From the NCBI RefSeq assembly GCF_001957135.1, contig NZ_MPHK01000003.1, positions 1 to 64,000 on the forward strand: a stretch of 64,000 nucleotides of DNA, in the 5' to 3' direction. The notes beneath the pieces are model-generated. The model did not search any database. It was not told where the DNA came from and saw nothing but the letters and a program-made list of their open reading frames with translations. The number at the start of each line of letters is the position of its first letter. The stretch's first letter is position 1. Positions 23,332 to 33,179 of the stretch are shown piece after piece. The translations under genes and the position numbers were made by a program. Source of the DNA: Shewanella sp. UCD-KL21 (GTDB lineage Bacteria > Pseudomonadota > Gammaproteobacteria > Enterobacterales > Shewanellaceae).

Positions 23332-25014
23332 CTATTTCACTACAGGCTCAGTTTTCGCTGGTCGAAGGCGATTAAACTCAGAAGCTTCATAGTAACCAGG
23401 CCAATCTTGGCTGTTGGCTAATGTTTCTGCCGCTTGGTAGTACACGCTAATATCTTGTAGTGCGCCTGATAAATCCCATTCTTCACGGTAATGATCACAG
23501 ACGTTGTGGTAGCAGCCTTTCATTAACGTTTGCATTTGCTGTTTGTATTGGGCTGTTTGCTCATCTAACGGCACACTGCCGCCACCGGCAAAGACAGCTG
23601 GGACACCGAGTTTTGCAAAACTGAAATGATCTGAGCGGAAAAAACCACCTGATGCAGGATTGCGCTCACGGGTGACCGTTCTATTTTGCGATGTCGCGAC
23701 ATCAGTTAAATAGCGTTCAAGTTCAGATTGGCCTTTACCGACAATGGTATAGTCTTGGGTTTTACCATAAACATTGGTGCTATCTAAATTAAATACTGCC
23801 ACGGTTTTATCGATAGGGTAGATAGGGTTTGCAGCATAATAGCGTGAACCTAACAAGCCTTGTTCTTCACCTGTGGTAGCAATAAAGGTGAGTGAGCGTT
23901 GTAATGGCTTTCCAGCTTTTGCTTGTTTGGCAAACTGGCGAGCAATTTCCATAATACCCGCGGTGCCAGTGGCATTATCCAAGGCGCCATTGTAAATATT
24001 GTCACCGTCTTTAGTTGGGTCAACCCCAAGGTGATCCCAGTGGGCTGTAAATAACAGATGTTCATCTGCCACATTGCTACCAGGTAAGGTGGCGACAACA
24101 TTGTAACTGTCGGCATACTCCGCCTTGCTGCTAAAGGCGATATCTGCGCTTTGCTTAAGATCGATGTTTATGGCGCTGTTAGCGGCTCTGGCCATTAAAG
24201 TATCAAGCTCAAAGCCTGATTTTTTGAACAAGGCTGTAGCGCTGTCCATGGTGATCCAACCTTCAACCGCAATACGCTCATCTTGCACTGCTTGACTAAA
24301 TACCAAGTCTTGCTGTGGACCTGTCCAGCTATTTTCAACAACTGACCATGGGTATGCCGCAGGCGCGGTATCGTGAATGATAATCGCCCCTAATGCGCCT
24401 TGGCGGCTGGCTTCTTCGTATTTGTATGTCCAGCGACCGTAGTAGGTCATGGCTTTACCGTTAAACTTATTTGACTCTGGGTTAGCAAAGCCCGGATCAT
24501 TAACCAATATAACGGCTATTTTACCTGTCATATCAAGGCCGTCGTAATCATTCCATTGGTATTCAGGGGCGTTAACACCGTAGCCCACAAACACTAATGG
24601 AGCATTGCTGATGTTTACACCGCCTTTATCATGACGGGTACTTAGGACGATGTCTTGGCGATATTCAAGCTCTATGCCCGCTAAGCTCACTGCTTGTTGT
24701 TCGCTGGCGGTGTAACTGACCATAGGTACGGGTTGTAGATAGCTGCCTTGATAAGCCCCTTTTAAGCCCATTTCTTCAAAAGCTGCTGTTAGGTAATCTA
24801 AGGTGAGTTTTTCGCCGTGAGTTGTAGGCGCTCGGCCTTCAAACTCATCTGAGGACAAGGTTTTAATATCTTGTCTAAAACGCGCTTCATCAAAGGTGAT
24901 GGTGCTGGTTTCTACGGCTAATTGCTCACTTTGTAAGTTTTGTTTGTTATCTGCACTTTGGGGGCTGCAGGCGCTTAAAAGGGTAAGTGCGCATAAGGGG
25001 AGCATTGTCTTCAT
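23332..25014 (-). CDS. M28-family zinc aminopeptidase, lipoprotein
   Basis: This 560-residue protein has a lipoprotein signal peptide (MKTMLPLCALTLLSACS, lipobox LSAC). A PA-type insert domain (~110-290) precedes and interrupts the M28 catalytic part. Zinc and catalytic residues are visible: His in TAHWDHLGVD, Asp in GALDNATGTAG, the Glu pair in TTGEEQGLLGS, Asp in FNLDSTNVYG and His in FFRSDHFSFAKLGVP. It is probably anchored in the envelope and trims peptides. It has its own terminator. Confidence 0.92.
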   Translation of the reverse strand: MKTMLPLCALTLLSACSPQSADNKQNLQSEQLAVETSTITFDEARFRQDIKTLSSDEFEGRAPTTHGEKLTLDYLTAAFEEMGLKGAYQGSYLQPVPMVSYTASEQQAVSLAGIELEYRQDIVLSTRHDKGGVNISNAPLVFVGYGVNAPEYQWNDYDGLDMTGKIAVILVNDPGFANPESNKFNGKAMTYYGRWTYKYEEASRQGALGAIIIHDTAPAAYPWSVVENSWTGPQQDLVFSQAVQDERIAVEGWITMDSATALFKKSGFELDTLMARAANSAINIDLKQSADIAFSSKAEYADSYNVVATLPGSNVADEHLLFTAHWDHLGVDPTKDGDNIYNGALDNATGTAGIMEIARQFAKQAKAGKPLQRSLTFIATTGEEQGLLGSRYYAANPIYPIDKTVAVFNLDSTNVYGKTQDYTIVGKGQSELERYLTDVATSQNRTVTRERNPASGGFFRSDHFSFAKLGVPAVFAGGGSVPLDEQTAQYKQQMQTLMKGCYHNVCDHYREEWDLSGALQDISVYYQAAETLANSQDWPGYYEASEFNRLRPAKTEPVVK

Positions 25015-25141
25015 AGGTCTTATTCCTATTGTTTTCGTTATATTTTTATTGCAGCTTTACCGAGCATATTTGCAAGATATTTGACTGGCAAAATGACAGC
25101 GGCATAAAGGCAATAAGGATTATTGAAGCCGCATAATGAAT

Positions 25142-25174
25142 CAAGCCTATGCATCACACAAGTGCATAGGCTTG
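25142..25174 (-). terminator. Possible nagD terminator (hairpin, weak T-run)
   Basis: A perfect 12-bp inverted repeat (CAAGCCTATGCA/TGCATAGGCTTG) with a 9-nt loop lies 40 nt beyond the nagD stop. The minus-strand bases after it (attcattatg) are only moderately T-rich, so termination may be weak. Confidence 0.55.
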
Positions 25175-25214
25175 AAATTATGTTACCTAATGTTAATCAA
25201 CAAAAAATAATCAT

Positions 25215-25961
25215 TTAAACCACATCGATATCACCTGCACATTTGAACACATGGTTAGGTCTAAATGGCTCTTTATCAATATCGGTAAATTGGCTAACGC
25301 CACTGGTAACCAATATGGTTTCTAGCCCAGCTTGAAATCCAGCTAAAATGTCTGTGCGCATGTTATCGCCAATGATGACGGTATTATCTGAATGACCTTT
25401 AATGTGGTTTAGTGCAGAGCGAATAATCCACGAACTGGGTTTGCCCACATAAAATGGCATTTTTCCTGTAATGCGTTCAATGGGGGAACATAATGCGCCG
25501 CATGCAGGGCTAAAGGCCGGGCCGTGGGTATCAGGATTGGTGGCGATAAAGCGCGCGCCTGCAGCGATAAAACGTGAGGCTTTATGGATCATATCCCAGT
25601 TAAATGAGCGGGTTTCACCGACAATGACAAAATCTGGATTAATATCTGTGATGGTAAAGCCTGCATTGTAAAGTTCATGGGTGAGGGCGCCTTCACCAAT
25701 CACATAGGCTTTACTGCCTTGTTGATGCTTTAAAAAGTCAGCGGTGGCCATGGCTGAGGTATAAAAACAGGTTTCAGGAACATTAATGCCTGCAGCGCCA
25801 AGGCGATTTTGTAAGTCTTTACCGGTTTGTACTGGGTAATTGGTGAGAATAACCAGCGGGTTGCCTTGTTCAAGTACCCGATGAATAAACTTGTCACTTC
25901 CTGGAATAAGCTTGTTGTCGTGCAGTAAAACGCCATCGATGTCGCAGATAATATTTTTCAT
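25215..25961 (-). CDS. nagD: NagD-type HAD phosphatase
   Basis: This 248-residue HAD subfamily IIA protein resembles E. coli NagD (a UMP/nucleotide phosphatase) along its length. Motif I is CDIDGVLLHDN (nucleophile Asp8, Asp10), motif II ILTNYP, the cap-IIA NPDTHGP, motif III YVGKPSSWI, and motif IV IIGDNMRTDI. It is cytoplasmic. In E. coli nagD belongs to the nag operon; here it lies next to dld with its own start region, so no link with amino sugars is visible. Confidence 0.9.
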   Translation of the reverse strand: MKNIICDIDGVLLHDNKLIPGSDKFIHRVLEQGNPLVILTNYPVQTGKDLQNRLGAAGINVPETCFYTSAMATADFLKHQQGSKAYVIGEGALTHELYNAGFTITDINPDFVIVGETRSFNWDMIHKASRFIAAGARFIATNPDTHGPAFSPACGALCSPIERITGKMPFYVGKPSSWIIRSALNHIKGHSDNTVIIGDNMRTDILAGFQAGLETILVTSGVSQFTDIDKEPFRPNHVFKCAGDIDVV

Positions 25962-26083
25962 TCACTCGCCTCGAGTCTTAATCTTTAACGCTATCCATAC
26001 AAAGTTTTTTTTACCCATTCATACAAACATAATTTGAGCGAGAAATCATCTAAATCAATCGAGGTGGTCGTTTTAGTTGGCAT

Positions 26084-26122
26084 AAAAAAAAGCACTGAAT
26101 TGATCATATCAACTTCAGTGCC
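26084..26122 (-). terminator. Terminator of the lactate genes
   Basis: The stem GCACTGAA/TTCAGTGC, with additional inner pairs (GAT/ATC), is followed on the minus strand by eight T. It ends the lldP-dld transcript and separates it from nagD. Confidence 0.88.
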
Positions 26123-26148
26123 TTTTTATACTTGCTTAGCTTAAATGC

Positions 26149-28959
26149 CTAGCGAGTACATTCTTCCAGTAGGTATGCCAAATGGCGATACGAAATGCCA
26201 CTGTGCTGGGTTAAGCCCACTTCACAGGTTCTATTAGCGTAGTAACCTTCTTTGGTTTCAGCTGGGATCAGCTTTTTAATATTACGCAGGGCGCTGGCAT
26301 TAATTTCTGGCTTATAAAGGCCTTTTTCACCGGCATAACCACAACATGCAATACCATCTGGCAATACCACGGTTTCAGAACAGGCATCAGCAATAGCTTG
26401 AAGTTTTGGCTCAAGTTTCATCTTGCGGGCACTACAACCTTGGTGCAGGGTCACGCTAGCTTTCTTGGTGATACTTGGTTTAATGTTCGGCAAAATATTG
26501 TCGTGCATGAACTCAACTAAATCAGTAATCGCCACTTTAGGATTACCGGTTAGGGTGCGATAAGTACAAGACAATGCGTCAACAAGCACAGGGACTTTAC
26601 CGTTTTCGCTTAGCTCACTCAGGGTATCAATCAGTTCATCACGCTTAGCATCTGCGTTTTTGAAATCACCTTTTGACTCCCACAATTGGCCACAACAAAG
26701 CTCGCGGGTATTGTCAGGAGTGATCACGTTGTAACCTGCACGTTCTAGCAAAGTCACGACCACTTCTGGCAGCGTTACCTTGTTGGGATCTTTTGGCGTC
26801 GGGCCAAAAGTACGACCGCCACATGCAGGGAAGTACAATACCGTTTGTTGACCTGGAATATGAGCCGATGGCTTAGCGACTTTACCGCCTTTAGGGAAGT
26901 CAGGATTCCAATATGGCACTTCTTTGGTGATCATACGGCCAACATTCATAATTGAGTTGGTGACACCATCACCAGTGATTTTATGAATTACACCTAAGGC
27001 GTCAAAACCTGTGCTGATCGCTTGGTTTACTAAACCAAAGTGATTAGCTTGGAAGTCGAGTACTTTTTGCTCTGTGGTGGTAATGTGCGGCGTACGCAAT
27101 TTACGCACCAAATTACCCATGCTGTTGTCAACAGGGCAAGCAATAGTACACAGCTGACAAGCCGCACAAGTATCAATCACGTCATATTTTGAGCTGACGC
27201 GCATTTCTTCGGCGGCTTCTTTTTCACCCGATTGCTCTAAACGCTCAATTTCACGCAAGGTAGCGATACGCTGACGAGGCGAAAAGTTTAGCGCTGAGGT
27301 TGGGCAAGTTTTTTCACAAAAACCACACTCAATACAACGATCAACAAAGTCATCAACAACAGGACAAGGTTTAATATTTTTAACGTGAACTTCAGCGTCA
27401 TCGTTTAATAACACACCAGGGTTCAATAACGTGGTTGGGTCGAAAATATGCTTAATTTGTTTCATTAACGTATAAGCATCAGCACCCCATTCCATTTCGA
27501 CAAATGGCGCTACAGCGCGGCCGGTACCATGCTCAGCTTTCATTGAGCCATCGTACTTATTAATCACCATTTCAGCCACATCTTCCATAAAGGCATGGAA
27601 GCGCTTGATATCAGCGTCGCTGGCAAAAGTTGGGGTAATAATAAAGTGGAAGTTACCTGCCAATGCATGGCCGTAAATAACCCCTTCAGGGTAGCCGTGC
27701 TTATGGAATAATGCGGTTAAATCAGCCGCAGCTTGTGCAAGGTGTGGTAATTCAAATGCCACATCTTCAATAATAACTGAAGTTCCTTTAGGGCGCGCGC
27801 CGCCAATAATTGGGAATAAACCTGAGCGCATAGCCCAGTATTTACTAAATACAGCAGGGTCGGCACTGAAGGTAATTGGGCGCTCAGTTTTAATATGAGC
27901 TATTTTATCGGTTACGGTTTCAGTGTATTGCGCTAAGGTTTCAGAGTCATTGGCGCGACACTCGATAAGTAAAATCGCCGAACCTTCAGGCAAATGTGAC
28001 AACCACTCTGGCATGCCAGGTTTACCTGTCACGGCTTTAATCGAGGCCCAGTCAAGTAATTCAACTGCTGCGACGGCATCAATATTTAATGGCGGTACAG
28101 CACTAGCGGCATCTTCCATACTGAAAAATACTGCCATAGCAGAAGCTTTAAATTTCGCTTCTTCCACTGTGTGGTAGGTCACTTCATTAACGAAAGCCAG
28201 TGTGCCTTCTGAGCCCACAATCAGGTGGTTAATGATGTCAAATGGGTCGCTATAGTCAATTAACGCATTGATACTGTAACCCGTGGTATTTTTGATAGAG
28301 AACTTTTTCTTGATCCGCGCCGCAAGGGTAGGGTTATTTTGCGTCATTTCTGCTAAGTCCATTAACGACTGCAGTAACTCACCATGTGTTGCTTTAAATG
28401 CGGCTTTAGATTGTTCACAGCCGGTATCAAGTTCAGTACCATCGGCAAAAATTAACTTAGCAGACGCAATGGTCTGATAAGAGTTTTGCGCAGTACCACA
28501 GCACATTCCCGAGGCGTTATTTGCCACAATGCCACCAATTTTGGCAGAGGTTAAGGTTGCTGGATCTGGACCGATTTTCTTGTTTAATGGCTTTAAGGCT
28601 GCGTTGGCATCAGAGCCGATAACTGCAGAGCCTAAAGTGATTTTTTGGCTGTCTTCAGTGATTTCAATTTTTCTAAAGCCATCATGGCCTAAGATAAGCA
28701 AAATACCTTCACCAATGGCTTGGCCTGATAAACTGGTACCCGCCGCGCGATAAGTCACCGGGACTTGATGTTTATTGGCAATTTCTAGGGTAGCTTTTAC
28801 TTGCTCAACGTCATCGGCATGAGCAACAATTTCAGGGACAATTCTGAAATAACTGGCATCTGTTGACCAAGCGAAACGACGTACAGGGTCGTTACTAACG
28901 GCATCTTTGCCTAACTTAACCAATAACTCATCCATGACTGTTTGATAATTAATAGTCAT
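26149..28959 (-). CDS. dld: D-lactate dehydrogenase Dld-II (FAD and Fe-S)
   Basis: This is a 936-residue two-part oxidase. The N-terminal FAD half (~1-500) has the PCMH fold with PVTYRAAGTSLSGQAIG and KIGGIVANNASGMCCG. The C-terminal half has two 4Fe-4S motifs (CIECGFCEKTCP and CAACQLCTIACP) and two CCG/cysteine-rich domains (ELCCGQLWESKG; IACCGYAGEKG). This matches the Shewanella Dld-II that oxidises D-lactate and feeds the quinone pool. It is co-directional with lldP, 71 bp after it. The L-lactate genes lldEFG, found beside dld in S. oneidensis, are not here. Confidence 0.93.
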   Translation of the reverse strand: MTINYQTVMDELLVKLGKDAVSNDPVRRFAWSTDASYFRIVPEIVAHADDVEQVKATLEIANKHQVPVTYRAAGTSLSGQAIGEGILLILGHDGFRKIEITEDSQKITLGSAVIGSDANAALKPLNKKIGPDPATLTSAKIGGIVANNASGMCCGTAQNSYQTIASAKLIFADGTELDTGCEQSKAAFKATHGELLQSLMDLAEMTQNNPTLAARIKKKFSIKNTTGYSINALIDYSDPFDIINHLIVGSEGTLAFVNEVTYHTVEEAKFKASAMAVFFSMEDAASAVPPLNIDAVAAVELLDWASIKAVTGKPGMPEWLSHLPEGSAILLIECRANDSETLAQYTETVTDKIAHIKTERPITFSADPAVFSKYWAMRSGLFPIIGGARPKGTSVIIEDVAFELPHLAQAAADLTALFHKHGYPEGVIYGHALAGNFHFIITPTFASDADIKRFHAFMEDVAEMVINKYDGSMKAEHGTGRAVAPFVEMEWGADAYTLMKQIKHIFDPTTLLNPGVLLNDDAEVHVKNIKPCPVVDDFVDRCIECGFCEKTCPTSALNFSPRQRIATLREIERLEQSGEKEAAEEMRVSSKYDVIDTCAACQLCTIACPVDNSMGNLVRKLRTPHITTTEQKVLDFQANHFGLVNQAISTGFDALGVIHKITGDGVTNSIMNVGRMITKEVPYWNPDFPKGGKVAKPSAHIPGQQTVLYFPACGGRTFGPTPKDPNKVTLPEVVVTLLERAGYNVITPDNTRELCCGQLWESKGDFKNADAKRDELIDTLSELSENGKVPVLVDALSCTYRTLTGNPKVAITDLVEFMHDNILPNIKPSITKKASVTLHQGCSARKMKLEPKLQAIADACSETVVLPDGIACCGYAGEKGLYKPEINASALRNIKKLIPAETKEGYYANRTCEVGLTQHSGISYRHLAYLLEECTR

Positions 28960-29030
28960 ATTCTGTTCTCATATTTTGTTATCTATAATGATAGCAAGCA
29001 ACCTGATGATTGCTTGCTATTAATTCAATA

Positions 29031-30683
29031 TTAGAAACCGCCCCAAGCGACAGCGATAGTGCCGGCAACAAAGGCATAAACTAGTGCGATAGGCATGGTT
29101 TTACGAATGATTTCTGATTCGCGACCTGCCATGCCAACAACAGTAGCTGCAGCGACAACATTCATGACACACATCATGTTACCTGCGTTAGCGCCAATAC
29201 CTTGGAGTGCTAAAACCAGCGCATGGTTCATTCCAATGTTGTCTGCAACAGAATATTGTAGTCCAGAGAACATCATATTAGAGAAAGTTGCAGAGCCAGA
29301 TAAGAACGAACCGAAGATACCGACAACCGGTGCAGTCCATGCCCATACCGCGCCCATAGTGTTAGCCAATAAGTCAGCTAGCGCTACTGGCATTGATGCT
29401 AAGTTTGCGCTGTTTTCACCTGAGTTAAGGAAAATTTTCACCATAGGTACAGAAGCACCTAAAGAGATAATTGTAGGTAGCATTGAAGAGCAAGAAGTGG
29501 TGAATGATTGTTTGATAGATTTGCTATTCATTTTGAATAATACAAAACCAATTAAACAGACCACGATAAAGAAAATACCAGGGGCATAGAAGGTCGCAAA
29601 ACCTGCTTTTAATTCAGTGCCGAGTAAGCCAGTCCAGCTAATGTTAAAGCTGTTTAAGAAGGCTTTAAATGGTTCAACAACGCGAGACAAGACCAATAAC
29701 GCAGCCATGATGATGTAAGGAGACCATGCTGCCATTTGGCTGAATTTAGCAGGGGTTGCAGACTGCTCTGTTACCGCGGCATTATCAAAGTCAGATTCAG
29801 CAAAATCATGCCAAGGTGTTGATGGCAGTAACCAACCTTTTTTAGCAACAGGAATAACCACAGCCATACCCACTAGCGCACCAATCACTGATGGGAATTC
29901 AGGACCTGCAAAATAGTTAATTAACCAAGCGGGTACAGTGAATGCTAGGCCAGCAAAAATAGCGAACTTCCAAACTTGAAGACCTTCAAGGAAAGACTTG
30001 TTTTTACCAAAGAATCCGGTTAACACGCACACCATGACCAAAGGCAATAAGCTACCAGTAATTAAGTCAATGGTGATCATGTGCATTGCAACATGCTGCG
30101 CGTAGTCAGCAAAATTACCGCCATGTTGGGCGATTTGCGCCGCAGCCATGTTCACGCCGCCTTCAGTTAAGCCTTGCTCCATACCAAATAGCACAGGCAA
30201 ACCAATAGCACCGAATGACACCGAAGTTGAGTCAGCGATCAATGCCACAACGGCAGATGCAATCGGCGGAACACCCAGTAACACTAATAGTGGCGCACCA
30301 ATCGCTGCAGGGGTACCAAAACCAGCTGAGCCTTCGATGAATGAGCCAAACAACCAACAGATAATAATGACCTGCACACGAGCATCAGCACTAATATTGG
30401 TAAAACCAGCGCGGATAGTATCCATTGCACCAGAATATTTAAGGGTGTTAAGTAAGAATACAGCACCAAAAATGATGGTGAGAGGAGTGAGTGCGGATAA
30501 CAGTCCCTCTACCACAGAGGCGGCGATTAAAGTGGTATCCATTTGCCAAATAAATAAAGCAGCTAAGCCAGTAGCTACCATAGATATCGGCATCGCTTTC
30601 GATGCGGGCATACGTAATAAAACTAAAAACACCATGACACTGATGATTGGTGTCAGACTTGCGAGCAGTTGTAATATGGTCAT
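29031..30683 (-). CDS. lldP: L-lactate permease
   Basis: This ~551-residue, ~14-segment inner-membrane symporter imports lactate with protons. The sequence fits LldP over its length, including FGSFIEGSAGFGTPAAIGAPLL and GANAGNMMCVMNVVAAATVVG. I start at 30683 because AGAGG lies 6 nt upstream and the length then equals E. coli LldP; the frame remains open to 30803 with residues that do not look conserved. It leads a two-gene operon with dld. Confidence 0.95.
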   Translation of the reverse strand: MTILQLLASLTPIISVMVFLVLLRMPASKAMPISMVATGLAALFIWQMDTTLIAASVVEGLLSALTPLTIIFGAVFLLNTLKYSGAMDTIRAGFTNISADARVQVIIICWLFGSFIEGSAGFGTPAAIGAPLLVLLGVPPIASAVVALIADSTSVSFGAIGLPVLFGMEQGLTEGGVNMAAAQIAQHGGNFADYAQHVAMHMITIDLITGSLLPLVMVCVLTGFFGKNKSFLEGLQVWKFAIFAGLAFTVPAWLINYFAGPEFPSVIGALVGMAVVIPVAKKGWLLPSTPWHDFAESDFDNAAVTEQSATPAKFSQMAAWSPYIIMAALLVLSRVVEPFKAFLNSFNISWTGLLGTELKAGFATFYAPGIFFIVVCLIGFVLFKMNSKSIKQSFTTSCSSMLPTIISLGASVPMVKIFLNSGENSANLASMPVALADLLANTMGAVWAWTAPVVGIFGSFLSGSATFSNMMFSGLQYSVADNIGMNHALVLALQGIGANAGNMMCVMNVVAAATVVGMAGRESEIIRKTMPIALVYAFVAGTIAVAWGGF

Positions 30684-30705
30684 GCGTACCTCTATTGGAG
30701 TGCAT

Positions 30706-30751
30706 ATTATAATATTTTTGATTTTTACTAATTTAAGTGACTTTGTTAACG
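30706..30751 (-). promoter_or_regulatory. lldP promoter with a possible CRP site
   Basis: On the minus strand a TATAAT (30706-30711) lies ~22 nt upstream of the lldP start codon. A CRP-like half-palindrome (CGTTA-N6-TCACT; 30736-30751) is centred ~35 bp above the -10, about -43 from the expected start, which fits class II activation. It matches the TGTGA-N6-TCACA consensus at 7 of 10 positions, so this is only a candidate. Confidence 0.4.
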
Positions 30752-30803
30752 AAAGCGTAAACCCATTATTCGCTTTTGTTAAAGTGGCTACAATAGACTG
30801 CAT

Positions 30804-31379
30804 TTAGGGATGTTGCTTTTTGATCGAGATCATCTAGATGAACATTGTTTAATACTTTAGCGCAAAGTGTGAGCTGTAATTGTTGCTGTAGTTGCTTATG
30901 GTGATCCCGATCTCACTTTTGGCGGATTATCACCGCAATTATTCTGATTTTTTATGTTAAAAAAGTTAAATTGTCTGTTGTGCTTGTTTACTGCTCAAGT
31001 CTTTTATGGCTTGCGTTAAGCTCAAAAAGGCTCTTTTTACTAGCTAACTGACGTCAGCAATACCTAAAAACGCAATTTTTGAGTTAGCCCCAAAGAGGTA
31101 TACTTGCAAGGCAAGTATTAAGCTTTAGCTCTTTCATCTCTTCTAAATCAGCCTTACAGTCAAATCCGCAGACAACTTTATTATATCGTGCCTTCCTGCT
31201 TTACATTTCTTTAACTTGTCTTGACATAGCTTGGCTCGCTTTTCATTTATGATGTTTAAAAAACAGTGTGTTGATTAAAAAATTAATACATAAGGTGCGT
31301 AATATCACATTTTGATGGCGCCCCAAACAGCCTCGAGATATCCAATTAACAATAATAACCTCAGCAGTAGGGAACACTG
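30804..31379. other. Intergenic region of lldP and the FG-GAP gene
   Basis: About 570 bp with no ORF or RNA gene that I can defend. It holds a perfect palindrome at 31100-31118 (listed separately) and several short T/A tracts. Promoters for both divergent genes are expected here. Confidence 0.6.
31100..31118. promoter_or_regulatory. Operator-like palindrome
   Basis: A perfect 8-bp inverted repeat (ATACTTGC/GCAAGTAT) with 3-nt spacer lies ~260 bp upstream of the FG-GAP gene. The size and symmetry fit a dimeric regulator, but none is identified. Confidence 0.4.
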
Positions 31380-32984
31380 ATGCATCACAATAAATCGCGA
31401 CCAAACTTATTCACACTTTTGGTTACAATAACGCTGGCGCTGCAAGCTTGTGGCGGCTCAGATGATAGCACTGGCTTACCTATAGATGAGATAGTCAACC
31501 CACCAACCAGCACACCGCCGCAGACCACTCCCGCTGAACCTAGTTTAGGCGACTTTGTAGCATTTGGCCCAAGTGAGGTTATTCGTATTGCCGAAGGTGA
31601 GTCTGGCTTTATTGCTAATTTAGATAGTGGCGATCGTTTTGGCCGCGATCATGACAATGCTGGTGATATTAATGGTGATGGTATTGATGATTTGGTCGTC
31701 GGTGCTCGCTCGGATGATGACGGCGCAACGGATGCCGGTGCTGTGTATATTCTATTTATGCACCAAGACGGCACAGTTGCGGCAAATCAAAAAATCTCCA
31801 TGGTGCAAGGGCGGTTTTCAGATTCCCTAGATGAGGGCGATTTTTTTGGTTATGGCGTTGCTGGCATTGGTGATTACGATGGCGATACTGTTCCTGATAT
31901 TGCGGTGTCGGCGCCCGCTGCCAGTATACCGGCTGTGTACATTCTGCACCTTAATCGCGATGGCACAGTAAAATCCATGGTTAAAAATGGCGGTATTGTG
32001 GCTCAAGGTCTGAGTGCTATTGGAGATATAAATCAAGACGGTAAAATCGATTTAGTGGCCGCTCAGCCAAGTAGTGTTGATGGTGGCAGCATTCAGCTGT
32101 TATTTTTTGATGAACACGCTGAGGTTATCGATGCTGATATCGTCACCATAGGTAGCAATATGGGCGGCTTTGGTGATGGACTAAATGCCAATGACAGTTT
32201 TGGCGGTCGAGAGTCTGCGTTACTTGGTGATCTTGATAATAATGGTACTCAAGAGCTCGCAGTCGGTGCATTTGAGTCAGACAGTGGTATGGGAGCGATT
32301 TGGATTTTATCACTTGATAGCGACACTTATGAAGTTGTTGATAAACTGAAAATTGCTCCGGGTCTAGCAGGCTTTGATGAAACCATTCCCTTAGATTCAA
32401 ATCCCAATGGCACAGCTGGTGGTCACTTTGGCCACGCCTTAGTGGCTGCAGGTGATTTAAATGGTGATGGTGTAGCCGATTTAATCACTGGCGCGAATCA
32501 ATATGGCGCAGGGGTAGGCTATGTATTGTATTTAAACCCTGATAAAAGCGTTAAATCTTATAGCCGCATTAATGAAACCGAGGGCGGCTTTGATTTATCT
32601 TTAGACTCAGAAGAACGCTTTAGCCGCTCAATGTCATTGGTTGATACTAATAGAGAGCAGGGCACAATTACTGTCAACATGGGCGGCGGCGCAGGTGTGA
32701 CTGGGGCAATATACGCCTTGAGGTTTCAAGCATGTGATTTTAGCATTGAAGCTGAAAATACCTTTTGGAGTGAAGGGAATACGCTGTTTTCTAACTGGGA
32801 CCATGGCAGTCAAACCGTAACCGATGCATTAAATTTTGAGCAATGTAGCGTTAAAGCCTTTGAATATAATGGCAGCAATATAACGGCCAAAGCAGAGGAT
32901 GGTTGCTGTATTATTAAAGATGCTAGTGCAGTGTTGAGTATCAGCGATGAAGGCAGTCAAGCCTATCGCCGCCAATGCCAATAA
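31380..32984 (+). CDS. FG-GAP/integrin-alpha-like repeat lipoprotein
   Basis: This 534-residue protein starts with a lipoprotein signal (LFTLLVTITLALQACGG, lipobox LQAC) and a Pro/Thr linker (~30-55). Then follow about five FG-GAP blades, each with a calcium loop: DNAGDINGDGIDDLVVGA, GIGDYDGDTVPDIAVSA, AIGDINQDGKIDLVAAQ, LLGDLDNNGTQELAVGA and AAGDLNGDGVADLITGA. Beta-propellers of this type bind proteins or polysaccharides at the cell surface. The last ~80 residues carry five cysteines. Codon use is somewhat richer in GC than its neighbours. It stands alone. Confidence 0.88.
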   Translation: MHHNKSRPNLFTLLVTITLALQACGGSDDSTGLPIDEIVNPPTSTPPQTTPAEPSLGDFVAFGPSEVIRIAEGESGFIANLDSGDRFGRDHDNAGDINGDGIDDLVVGARSDDDGATDAGAVYILFMHQDGTVAANQKISMVQGRFSDSLDEGDFFGYGVAGIGDYDGDTVPDIAVSAPAASIPAVYILHLNRDGTVKSMVKNGGIVAQGLSAIGDINQDGKIDLVAAQPSSVDGGSIQLLFFDEHAEVIDADIVTIGSNMGGFGDGLNANDSFGGRESALLGDLDNNGTQELAVGAFESDSGMGAIWILSLDSDTYEVVDKLKIAPGLAGFDETIPLDSNPNGTAGGHFGHALVAAGDLNGDGVADLITGANQYGAGVGYVLYLNPDKSVKSYSRINETEGGFDLSLDSEERFSRSMSLVDTNREQGTITVNMGGGAGVTGAIYALRFQACDFSIEAENTFWSEGNTLFSNWDHGSQTVTDALNFEQCSVKAFEYNGSNITAKAEDGCCIIKDASAVLSISDEGSQAYRRQCQ

Positions 32985-33179
32985 ATGGTTTTAGTGGCTG
33001 TTGCTTGCTTTACTTGTACAAAAGTATCAGAGCTTGATTAATACCGCTTAGGTTTATCCTGCACTTGTTGGTTAGTCATCTTAGTCAACTCAGTCATCTT
33101 AGTCATCAAGGCTAAACCGACCGGACGAGTCATCATAGTATATGACCGACAGCGGCCATCAATCCTGAACATGTTACAG

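Noticed and set aside
30148-30807. Plus-strand ORF of 219 residues antisense to lldP
   Set aside because: lldP is certain by homology; the antisense frame is a codon-bias shadow.
33073-33109. 18-bp tandem repeat (agtcatcttagtca-type) after the FG-GAP gene
   Set aside because: Two imperfect copies only, no symmetry or T-run; probably slippage.
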